In this document: piece after piece, positions 1-6,316 of the stretch
Position numbering within the stretch: position 1 is the first letter of the stretch
How the letters are laid out: each line of letters starts with the position of its first letter
Origin: Saprospiraceae bacterium
GTDB lineage: Bacteria; Bacteroidota; Bacteroidia; Chitinophagales; Saprospiraceae
Length of the DNA stretch: 7,227 bases
Assembly: GCA_007134625.1 (NCBI GenBank)
Contig: SLKL01000134.1
Span: 1 to 7,227, forward strand
Reading direction: 5' to 3'
Position numbers and translations under genes: made by a program
The notes under the pieces: model-generated
Told to the model about the DNA's origin: nothing
Database searches by the model: none
The model's input: only the letters and a program-made list of their open reading frames with translations

Positions 1-120
1 TATGAAATCAGAATTTTCAAGCTTCAATAAAATAGTCCTATGTGGTTCAAAAATATTAAAATAATTTATTGGAGTTCTGAATTTTAGGGATAACCCAAGA
101 ATTCACGTTTCTTTTTACAG

Positions 121-147
121 CAGAGATCACGGAGCTCACAGAGAATT
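121..147. repeat. Degenerate period-9 tandem array (3 units)
   Basis: Three consecutive nonamers can be aligned: CAGAGATCA, CGGAGCTCA, CAGAGAATT. Positions 3-5 (GAG) are invariant, and the first two units differ at only two positions. The array sits in non-coding DNA. It looks like an eroded microsatellite-type repeat; no function can be assigned. Confidence 0.5.
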
Positions 148-206
148 CAAGAAGGATATTTAGAATTCCCCATTAAATTTAATCATTCCTAATTGTCAGT
201 GCCTGA

Positions 207-227
207 AATTGTCAATTATCAATTATT
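207..227. repeat. Period-7 tandem array, AATTRTY-like (3 units)
   Basis: Three consecutive heptamers AATTGTC, AATTATC and AATTATT are visible, and a further isolated AATTGTC lies at 191-197 and AATTATC at 314-320. The array is intergenic and AT-rich. Heptamer arrays of this kind are, from memory, common in intergenic DNA of Bacteroidota; that association is recalled and not tested here. Confidence 0.55.
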
Positions 228-268
228 CTCGTCAATCCACTCCATTTCATTACGTGCCCTAAAGGCTA

Positions 269-296
269 CTGGCTTCTGGTTTCTGGCTTCTGGCTG
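269..296. repeat. Period-7 tandem array, CTGGCTT (4 units)
   Basis: Four consecutive heptamers CTGGCTT, CTGGTTT, CTGGCTT and CTGGCTG are visible, with a weaker fifth unit (AAGGCTA) directly before them at 262-268. It has the same period as the AATTRTY array about 40 bp away but an unrelated sequence and a much higher GC content than its surroundings. Confidence 0.7.
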
Positions 297-407
297 CTTT
301 GTTTTTAAGTATTAATTATCCATTATAAATTAACATTATTTAAACCAAAGATAGAGGATATTCCCACTAAATTAGATAAATACCGTTAAATCACATGAGA
401 AACCTGA

Positions 408-1832
408 CTATCTATGAAAAGCGTACCACCATGGACCACCGTGCTGTTCATAATAACCCTCAAAAAAGATTCTACCCCTTGTTTCGGAGAGTAGCGTAAC
501 CAGTTGCTCTGCACTTGTTATTGGGGTCTCATTCATTTTGGTAATGATGTAACCGGGTTCCATACGAGTCCGCGCGATAGTGCTTGATCGATAAATTGAG
601 ATAACTTTTACTCCTTCAACCTCAATTCTTCTTTTTTCTGCAGGTAGCAAATCCCTTACTTCAAAACCTAAATCTGTCAACACCTTATCGCGACGAACTG
701 AAATGAGATCGGTGGTATTCAATTGATTCTTTAGTATTGACACCGTATTTTTTAGTTCTCCATCCCTGATAAAGCCTACCTCAACTTTGTCCCCAGGGCG
801 GTATCTACCCAGCGTTTCTAAAAGCTCAGGCAAAGTATTCACCTGCCTGTTGTCTATACTAATTATTACATCGCCTCTCTTCAGACCCGCTTCTTCAGCA
901 CCACTTCCGGCTGTTATTCTTTGGATAAATACCCCTCTGGGACTTTCTAAATTAAGTTCAGAAGCCATTTCAGCATTAACACTCGTTGCCTGAATACCAA
1001 GCAAACCTCTGTGGACGGATCCAAATTCCATTAAGTCATAAAGTACCTTCATGGCAAGGTTAGATGGAATAGCAAAAGAGTAGCCTTCATATCTACCAGA
1101 GTAGGTGATAATTGCAGTATTGATACCGACCAATTCACCATTAGTATTGACAAGCGCGCCACCACTGTTACCGGGGTTTACAGCAGCATCTGTTTGAATG
1201 AAAGACTCAATCCCGTATTGAGTATCAAGGATGTTAATATTTCTTCCCTTTGCACTAACGATACCTGCAGTTACCGTAGATTGTAAACGAAAAGGATTCC
1301 CCACAGCAAGTACCCATTCTCCTACCTGCAGAGAATCGCTATTGCCAAATATTAAGTAGGGTAGTTCTTCTGCCTCTATTTTTAAAAGAGCTAAATCAGT
1401 AGTTGGGTCAGTTCCGACAACTTTAGCAGAAAACTCTCTACGATCATTGAGGACAACTACAATGTCTGTACCATTTTCGATTACATGGTTATTGGTCGCA
1501 ACATAACCATCCGGGGAAATAATTACACCTGATCCCGCTGCATTACTCTGACCACGCAAAGAGGAAAGACCACTATTATTAGCACGTATGTAAACTACTG
1601 CAGGTGCTGCTGTAGAAGCAGCGTGAATAAAATCAGTCGGTGCAGAAGACTGAAAATGCCTTTGTAACTCCCCGGACAAGAGAATATCATTTGCTTGAAT
1701 GGCAGTTGTTCTCGGCGCTTGCATAATTACCACTTTTTCTTCCTTAAAGTAGTAATCGTAAACTATAATTGATGCAACTGAAACTAAAATTGCAACTGAA
1801 ATCAGAATTAGAATTTGTCTTAATGTTACCAT
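408..1832 (-). CDS. HtrA/Deg-family periplasmic serine endoprotease, two PDZ domains
   Basis: A trypsin-like protease that degrades misfolded or damaged envelope proteins. The 474 residues show an N-terminal hydrophobic segment (about 5-25) acting as a signal peptide or membrane anchor, a protease domain (about 70-265) and two PDZ domains (about 275-370 and 380-465). The catalytic triad is visible as His116 in NNHVI, Asp146 in TTDLAL and Ser223 in the GNSGGA motif, so it should be active. The PDZ1 carboxylate-binding loop is GLLGI (276-280). The loop before the catalytic His is short, as in DegQ/DegS rather than E. coli DegP; two PDZ domains fit DegP/DegQ better than DegS. The ATG at 1832 directly precedes the hydrophobic segment, and there is no Shine-Dalgarno tract. 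It diverges from the small membrane-protein/dapF pair. The family assignment is firm; the choice among DegP, DegQ and DegS orthologues is not. Confidence 0.95.
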   Translation of the reverse strand: MVTLRQILILISVAILVSVASIIVYDYYFKEEKVVIMQAPRTTAIQANDILLSGELQRHFQSSAPTDFIHAASTAAPAVVYIRANNSGLSSLRGQSNAAGSGVIISPDGYVATNNHVIENGTDIVVVLNDRREFSAKVVGTDPTTDLALLKIEAEELPYLIFGNSDSLQVGEWVLAVGNPFRLQSTVTAGIVSAKGRNINILDTQYGIESFIQTDAAVNPGNSGGALVNTNGELVGINTAIITYSGRYEGYSFAIPSNLAMKVLYDLMEFGSVHRGLLGIQATSVNAEMASELNLESPRGVFIQRITAGSGAEEAGLKRGDVIISIDNRQVNTLPELLETLGRYRPGDKVEVGFIRDGELKNTVSILKNQLNTTDLISVRRDKVLTDLGFEVRDLLPAEKRRIEVEGVKVISIYRSSTIARTRMEPGYIITKMNETPITSAEQLVTLLSETRGRIFFEGYYEQHGGPWWYAFHR

Positions 1833-1944
1833 GGTATGGGTAGAGGTATTTAAGTACTTTTTTATAAATTTTTTTCTTGCATCTATTCAACTTCGTATTC
1901 TTACAAATAATTTAATAAATTTGTTGATTCATAAAAATACAACT
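1833..1944. promoter_or_regulatory. Divergent intergenic region between htrA and the small ORF/dapF pair
   Basis: These 112 bp separate two divergently oriented starts and must hold promoters for both sides unless the small gene starts further upstream. The region is strongly AT-rich. A good plus-strand -7 box is present (see 1916-1923). No perfect TAnnTTTG was found on the minus strand for htrA, so its promoter is unresolved. Confidence 0.5.
1916..1923 (+). promoter_or_regulatory. Candidate -7 promoter box for the small ORF/dapF operon
   Basis: TAAATTTG matches the Bacteroidota -7 consensus TAnnTTTG at every fixed position. It ends 21 bp before the ATG at 1945, which would leave a leader of roughly 15 nt. 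No TTG was found at the usual distance for a -33 element; the nearest is at 1877-1879, too far upstream. In AT-rich DNA such a box can occur by chance, so this is a moderate candidate. Confidence 0.4.
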
Positions 1945-2136
1945 ATGTCTGAAGAAAAAGAGCAAAAACAAGATAATAACGAAAAAGAGAGCGAATATGT
2001 TGGAACGGTCTGGAGTCCCAACTTTCTAAGATGGTCTGCAATTGTCATTTTATTTTTCCTTACTTTGTTTATTTACAGGCATTGTACCTACGGAGACTTA
2101 GGTGGGGGAGTTGATGGCATACGCCCTGTACTTTAA
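1945..2136 (+). CDS. Small single-pass membrane protein of unknown function
   Basis: I do not recognise this 63-residue protein. It has a very hydrophilic, charged N-terminus (1-17, rich in Glu, Lys, Asn and Gln), one transmembrane segment (about 27-45, centred on AIVILFFLTLFIY) and a short Gly-rich tail (DLGGGVDG) ending in RPVL. The frame stays open back to an ATG at 1831, but the 38 extra residues would be translated from AT-rich divergent promoter DNA and would place a second hydrophobic stretch before the charged segment. The ATG at 1945, just after a -7 box, is preferred. The stop is 3 bp before dapF, suggesting co-transcription and perhaps translational coupling. A role linked to DapF or the envelope is only a guess from position. 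Confidence 0.65.
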   Translation: MSEEKEQKQDNNEKESEYVGTVWSPNFLRWSAIVILFFLTLFIYRHCTYGDLGGGVDGIRPVL

Positions 2137-2139
2137 AAG

Positions 2140-2967
2140 ATGACAATGAAGTTTAATTTTTCCAAATATCATGGAGCAGGCAATGACTTTATCCTATCAA
2201 ATGATTTATTTTTACTTAATGAGGGAGAAAGTGAAAGAGAAAAAATAATCAATCTTTTGTGTGACCGAAGATTGGGCATTGGTGCCGATGGTTTTATGTT
2301 TTTAGAGAACAAGGCTGGTAAAGAACTAAAGGTGTATTTTTACAATAGTGACGGAAAAAGGGGAAGTCTTTGTGGAAATGGGAGTAGATGCGCTCTTACT
2401 TTTGCTTTAAAATCTGGTTTTATAAATACCGGGTCAATTGATTTTTATTTTTGGGAGACCAAATTTAGTGCTGGTTGCGAAACCGACAAAGTAAAAATCA
2501 AGATGAAAGATATTCACTTAAAGCAAAGCACAGAATTGGGCTTTTTCACAGATACCGGTTCACCACACCTAATTGTGGAAATTGATTTGTCTCAATCGAC
2601 AAAAGATACCTTATTAAAAGAAGCTTTGTACTTGCGACATCATCCCCTTTTCAAAAAAGGAGGGGGGACAAATGTTAATTTTATTGAACTTCACCCTAAT
2701 GACATGTCTAAATGTAGTGTATTTACCTTTGAAAGGGGAGTAGAGGATTTTACATATGCCTGTGGTACAGGAGCGGTAGCTATAGCTGCTTATCTGGCCT
2801 GGAAACGAAAATCAGGAGGAGTTTATACAATTATTTCCAAAGGGGGTACTCTTGAAGTTGAAATAGGAAATTACTCAGAAATCCTTCTTTCTGATGTATG
2901 GCTTAGCGGACCGGTACAAAAAGTTTATGAAGGTAAAGTAGATTTAGAAGATTTTTTGACTAGTTAA
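2140..2967 (+). CDS. dapF: Diaminopimelate epimerase
   Basis: A cytoplasmic, PLP-independent racemase that interconverts LL- and meso-diaminopimelate in the lysine pathway, supplying the peptidoglycan cross-linking residue. Its 275 residues match the usual family length of about 275. The substrate motif KYHGAGNDF lies at 9-17. The two catalytic cysteines are Cys78 in LCGNGSRC and Cys208 in ACGTGA, and the catalytic His/Glu pair appears as His143 in GSPH and Glu198 in FERG. The conserved GTNVNFIE lies at 176-183. The residue before the T four positions upstream of the second cysteine motif, often Glu, is Phe here (EDFTYAC). A second in-frame ATG at 2146 gives MKFNFSKYHG, which matches the typical N-terminus slightly better; 2140 and 2146 cannot be separated by sequence. 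It follows the small membrane gene by 3 bp and converges on ftsK. Confidence 0.96.
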   Translation: MTMKFNFSKYHGAGNDFILSNDLFLLNEGESEREKIINLLCDRRLGIGADGFMFLENKAGKELKVYFYNSDGKRGSLCGNGSRCALTFALKSGFINTGSIDFYFWETKFSAGCETDKVKIKMKDIHLKQSTELGFFTDTGSPHLIVEIDLSQSTKDTLLKEALYLRHHPLFKKGGGTNVNFIELHPNDMSKCSVFTFERGVEDFTYACGTGAVAIAAYLAWKRKSGGVYTIISKGGTLEVEIGNYSEILLSDVWLSGPVQKVYEGKVDLEDFLTS

Positions 2968-2978
2968 GTGGAGCTCTT

Positions 2979-5435
2979 TTAGGATTGTTGAAAAATCTCT
3001 TTTAGTAACCTTTGCAGTTCATCATCCGAGTGAACGTGAACCTCACGGGCTTTAGACCCTTCGCTTGGACCAACGATACCAAAAGCTTCCAATTGATCCA
3101 TGATTCTACCTGCGCGGTTAAAGCCTAATTTTAGTTTACGTTGAATCATGGAGGTGGAGCCACTTTGAGCCTGTACCACCAATGCGGCAGCATCACTGAA
3201 CATTTCATCTAATTCAGCGATAGTTATGCCGCCCGGACCGGTAGATTCCTCAGTGCTGAATTCCGGTAGGAGATAGGGTTCAGGGTAACCTTGTTGATCT
3301 GCAATAAAGTCCAATACCTTTTCAACTTCGGGAGTATCGACAAAAGCACATTGTAATCGAATGATATTACCACTTACGGATAGTAGCATATCTCCGCGTC
3401 CAATTAACTGATCGGCACCACCTCCATCTAATATTGTTCTTGAGTCTATTTTGGAGGTTACCTTATAGGCGACACGGGCGGGGAAGTTGGCTTTGATGAT
3501 ACCGGTAATGATATTTACAGATGGGCGTTGAGTAGCTATAACAAGGTGTATCCCAACCGCCCGCGCTAATTGCGCCAATCTCGCTATTGGCATCTCAATA
3601 TCCTTTCCTGCGGTCATAATCAAATCCGCAAACTCATCAATAACCAATACAATAAATGGAAGGTATTTGTGGCCCTTTAGTGGATTGAGTTGGCGATCAA
3701 CAAACTTCTTGTTGTACTCCCGGATATTTCTGGCTCTACCTCTTTTCAATAAATCATACCGCTGATCCATTTCAATACAGAGTGAATTTAAGGTTTCTAT
3801 AACTTTCGTTGTGTCAGTGATAATGGGTTCTTGCTGTCCCGGCATCATGGCGAGAAAATGGTTTTCCAGACCTCCATAAGGGAACAATTCCACTTTTTTA
3901 GGGTCGATCAGTACCAGTTTTACTTTGGATGGGTGATTGTGGTAGAGCAAGCTGATCAAAATAGCATTAATACCAACAGACTTTCCTTGTCCCGTAGCAC
4001 CTGCCATGAGTAAGTGTGGCATTTTAGCTAAGTCAGCTATAAAAACTTCATTGGATATGGTTTTACCCAAAGCGATGGGTAATGACATATTTGTAGAAGC
4101 GAATTTTTCGTGTTTAATCAATTCTTTCAGCGAGACAATTTGTTTTTTCTTATTAGGTACTTCAATACCAATTGTACCCTTACCCGGTATGGGTGCAATA
4201 ATCCTGATACCTAATGCAGCAAGTGAAAGTGCTATGTCGTCTTCCAGATTTTTTATCTTAGATATTCTAACTCCCGGCGCCGGAACTATTTCATAAAGCG
4301 TTACTGTCGGACCAATTGTCGCTCTAATTTTGGTGATATCTATATTGTAATTGGAGAGCGTCCGAATAATCTGATTTTTATTCTCTTCCAATTCTTCCCG
4401 ATTGATAGAAACCTTTCCGGAATCATGGGATGCAAGGAGGTCTAATACAGGCTTTTGGTAATTTGATAATTCCAGAGAAGGATCATATGCCTCCTCATCT
4501 CCATTTTTATCCTCTGTTGCGATATCCATTTCAGGATTGATATCACCTTGCTTGTTGATCTCAATTTCGGTATTCTTTTCTTCGTTTTTAGCATTGGTTT
4601 TTTCAATGGCTTCTACCTCTTCAAAATCGTTCTCGTTTGATTGATTTTCGGTTTCTTCCTCTCTTACACTCAATTCCGGCTCTATAACCTTTACTTCCTC
4701 TGAATCATCCATTTTTACTTCTGTATAGGCATATTCGGCATTCATTTCAGCATTAGAGGGGTAGGTGTTTTCATCTTCAGTCTTATTTTCTGATTCGACT
4801 TTATTTCCCATCCCATTTAGAAATCCCGGGACTTTAAATGATGGTAAATTTTCAAAACCCTTTACTTCACGAAGGTTGATATTAAATAGAAGAATGACAT
4901 AGGTGGCAGTAAGGAAAAGCAACAAAATAACAGTACCCACTCTGCCGATAAAATCAGAGACCCAGATTTGTATGGATTGACCAATGCCCCCTCCCCATGG
5001 AAAATCGCTTTCAGCAGAAAAAAAGTCAAATATAACAGCGAGTAATACCAGAGTATATAAGCTGTATAGCGTATTTCTGAAAAACTTGGATGCAGTTCCT
5101 CCAAAAGTCAAGAGTTCTCCAAACTTAAACACAATGAATGGAATTACCAAGGAAGCGAGACCAAAACCGTAGAAGAAAAAATAGTTAGCCAGATATGCTC
5201 CTAATCTACCCATCCAGTTTTTTGCCTGTTGATCACTGTCCAATAAAAATTCCCCATCAAGTTTTCCCACTAAAGCAAAGTCTTCCTTCCAGGTAAAAAT
5301 GTAAGAAATCAGTGCAATAGCTAAATACAAAGACAATGCAATGATAAATAGACCGATTATGCCTCTTATCGATTGGTTCTTAGAAAAAACTGAAAACAAG
5401 TTTTTCGATTTCTTTTTTCTCCCTCTTCTTGCCAT
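2979..5435 (-). CDS. ftsK: FtsK/SpoIIIE-type DNA translocase
   Basis: A septum-anchored, ATP-driven DNA pump that moves chromosome termini out of the closing septum and, in studied species, activates XerCD recombination at dif. The 818 residues show a basic N-terminus (RRGRKKKSK), four transmembrane segments (about 24-47, 81-104, 122-139 and 166-185), an acidic Glu/Asn-rich linker (about 205-320), the alpha/beta motor (about 325-720) and a C-terminal winged-helix gamma domain (about 738-805) that reads polar DNA motifs. Walker A is GATGQGKS (479-486) and Walker B is IVLVIDE (595-601). The linker of about 115 residues is far shorter than that of E. coli FtsK. The start is ATG 5435, not the in-frame TTG at 5453: a promoter box at 5457-5464 would begin transcription close to or downstream of that TTG, and MARRGRKKK looks like a natural N-terminus. 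Confidence 0.96.
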   Translation of the reverse strand: MARRGRKKKSKNLFSVFSKNQSIRGIIGLFIIALSLYLAIALISYIFTWKEDFALVGKLDGEFLLDSDQQAKNWMGRLGAYLANYFFFYGFGLASLVIPFIVFKFGELLTFGGTASKFFRNTLYSLYTLVLLAVIFDFFSAESDFPWGGGIGQSIQIWVSDFIGRVGTVILLLFLTATYVILLFNINLREVKGFENLPSFKVPGFLNGMGNKVESENKTEDENTYPSNAEMNAEYAYTEVKMDDSEEVKVIEPELSVREEETENQSNENDFEEVEAIEKTNAKNEEKNTEIEINKQGDINPEMDIATEDKNGDEEAYDPSLELSNYQKPVLDLLASHDSGKVSINREELEENKNQIIRTLSNYNIDITKIRATIGPTVTLYEIVPAPGVRISKIKNLEDDIALSLAALGIRIIAPIPGKGTIGIEVPNKKKQIVSLKELIKHEKFASTNMSLPIALGKTISNEVFIADLAKMPHLLMAGATGQGKSVGINAILISLLYHNHPSKVKLVLIDPKKVELFPYGGLENHFLAMMPGQQEPIITDTTKVIETLNSLCIEMDQRYDLLKRGRARNIREYNKKFVDRQLNPLKGHKYLPFIVLVIDEFADLIMTAGKDIEMPIARLAQLARAVGIHLVIATQRPSVNIITGIIKANFPARVAYKVTSKIDSRTILDGGGADQLIGRGDMLLSVSGNIIRLQCAFVDTPEVEKVLDFIADQQGYPEPYLLPEFSTEESTGPGGITIAELDEMFSDAAALVVQAQSGSTSMIQRKLKLGFNRAGRIMDQLEAFGIVGPSEGSKAREVHVHSDDELQRLLKEIFQQS

Positions 5436-5581
5436 TGTCTGAGTTGAATTCAATTACAAAAGTAATAAAATTCTATTATGTACGACCCACAAATCAAATT
5501 ATTTATACATAATGCAAAAAAATAATAAATGAGTCCCTTTACTTGAGGTGAAAATTTAATACAGTGGATGGGGCTTTAATA
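5436..5581. other. Intergenic region between rhomboid gene and ftsK
   Basis: This 146-bp AT-rich gap separates two co-oriented minus-strand genes. It contains the candidate ftsK -7 box at 5457-5464. No stable hairpin followed by a T-run was found after the rhomboid stop, so read-through from the upstream genes into ftsK cannot be excluded. Confidence 0.5.
5457..5464 (-). promoter_or_regulatory. Candidate -7 promoter box for ftsK
   Basis: Read on the minus strand this is TACTTTTG, a full match to the Bacteroidota TAnnTTTG consensus. It lies 21 bp upstream of the ATG at 5435, which is the same box-to-start distance as for the candidate box before the 1945 gene. A minus-strand TTTG at 5493-5490 could be a -33 element, but its 25-nt spacer is longer than the usual 19-21. 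Confidence 0.45.
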
Positions 5582-6253
5582 TTACATGCCTTTTTTATCA
5601 TCAAAAACATCCGGAGGAAAAAAATAAGTTTGTTCTCCCAGTTCCAGCTCTGAATCCCATTCCTTTTTTCTTTGCTCAAGTTCTTCCTGTTCCAAATCAG
5701 ATCTGTAGATAAAGGCTACTATAATACCAACAATTCCTCCGAGAAGGTGACTTTCCCAGGAAATGCCTTCTTCTCCGGGTACGATTCCCAGAAAGTAACC
5801 ACTATAGAGGACAGTGACTACGAGGGCAAGAACTATGGACTTTAGATTCCTTCGAAAAATGCCGGACCAAAAAATAAATGCTACTAATCCATAAATCACC
5901 CCTGATGCACCAATATGATAGCTCGAGCGTGCAAATATCCAAACCAATAATCCGGTCATAAGGTAGATTAGAACAAAACTCTGCACAGCAATTTTTCTGT
6001 AGAAGAAAAAAAGCATGAAGGTCAATAGCAAAAAAGGTATAGAATTTGAAAAAAGATGCAGAAAATCACCGTGAATAAATGGAGCTGAAAGCACTCCCAT
6101 CAAACCGGAAGTGGTTCGGGGGTAAACCCCTAACCAATGTAATGAAATCCCTGTTAACCAACTAAAAATATGAATAATCCATAACGTCAGTACAAAGTAA
6201 AGTGGAAACCTTACAGATGAGAGAAATCGATGTTTGATGTTATCTTCTGTCAC
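5582..6253 (-). CDS. Rhomboid-family intramembrane serine protease
   Basis: An integral membrane protease that cuts transmembrane helices. The 223 residues carry the compact six-helix bacterial core (helices near 17-36, 63-85, 91-109, 113-131, 137-154 and 166-183). The catalytic dyad is Ser117 in the GASG motif and His169 in SHLLGG. His66 and Asn70 in HLFSN have the same spacing as the oxyanion pair His150/Asn154 of E. coli GlpG, so it is probably active. There is no N-terminal cytosolic domain as in GlpG, but a charged, Glu-rich tail (184-223) follows the last helix. The start is a GTG: the next in-frame ATG falls inside the core at residue 52, and a stop lies three codons upstream. It is 63 bp downstream of the 276-residue gene and co-oriented, so an operon is likely. 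Its substrate is unknown. Confidence 0.93.
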   Translation of the reverse strand: MTEDNIKHRFLSSVRFPLYFVLTLWIIHIFSWLTGISLHWLGVYPRTTSGLMGVLSAPFIHGDFLHLFSNSIPFLLLTFMLFFFYRKIAVQSFVLIYLMTGLLVWIFARSSYHIGASGVIYGLVAFIFWSGIFRRNLKSIVLALVVTVLYSGYFLGIVPGEEGISWESHLLGGIVGIIVAFIYRSDLEQEELEQRKKEWDSELELGEQTYFFPPDVFDDKKGM

Positions 6254-6316
6254 AATTGGCTATTTTCAATAGAAGACAAACAAGCACATAAGCAATAAGT
6301 TTGAACTAAGCCTTAC

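Larger units (their letters stand above)
1..407. other. Gene-free intergenic region downstream of htrA
   Basis: This AT-rich stretch holds no open reading frame with recognisable protein features on either strand. It lies beyond the 3' end of the minus-strand htrA gene. What can be seen is a cluster of short degenerate tandem repeats (listed separately at 121-147, 207-227 and 269-296) and one isolated minus-strand match to the Bacteroidota -7 box at 346-353. No GC-rich hairpin followed by a T-run was found that would serve as an htrA terminator. The gene to the left lies outside the window. Confidence 0.75.

Noticed and set aside
121..334. CRISPR array
   Set aside because: Repeat units are 7-9 bp, directly adjoining and degenerate, without spacers; no cas genes are present.
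787..993. Plus-strand open frame inside htrA
   Set aside because: It is antisense to the PDZ1 coding region, which is clearly the real frame.
1831..1944. N-terminal extension of the small membrane protein by 38 residues
   Set aside because: It translates AT-rich divergent promoter DNA, would place the candidate -7 box inside the coding region, and gives an unlikely hydrophobic stretch before a highly charged segment.
3831..5172. Short open frames overlapping ftsK on both strands
   Set aside because: All lie inside the well-conserved ftsK frame and show no protein features of their own.
5505..5581. Possible intrinsic terminator after the rhomboid gene
   Set aside because: A T-run is present on the minus strand near 5510-5525 but no convincing GC-rich stem precedes it.
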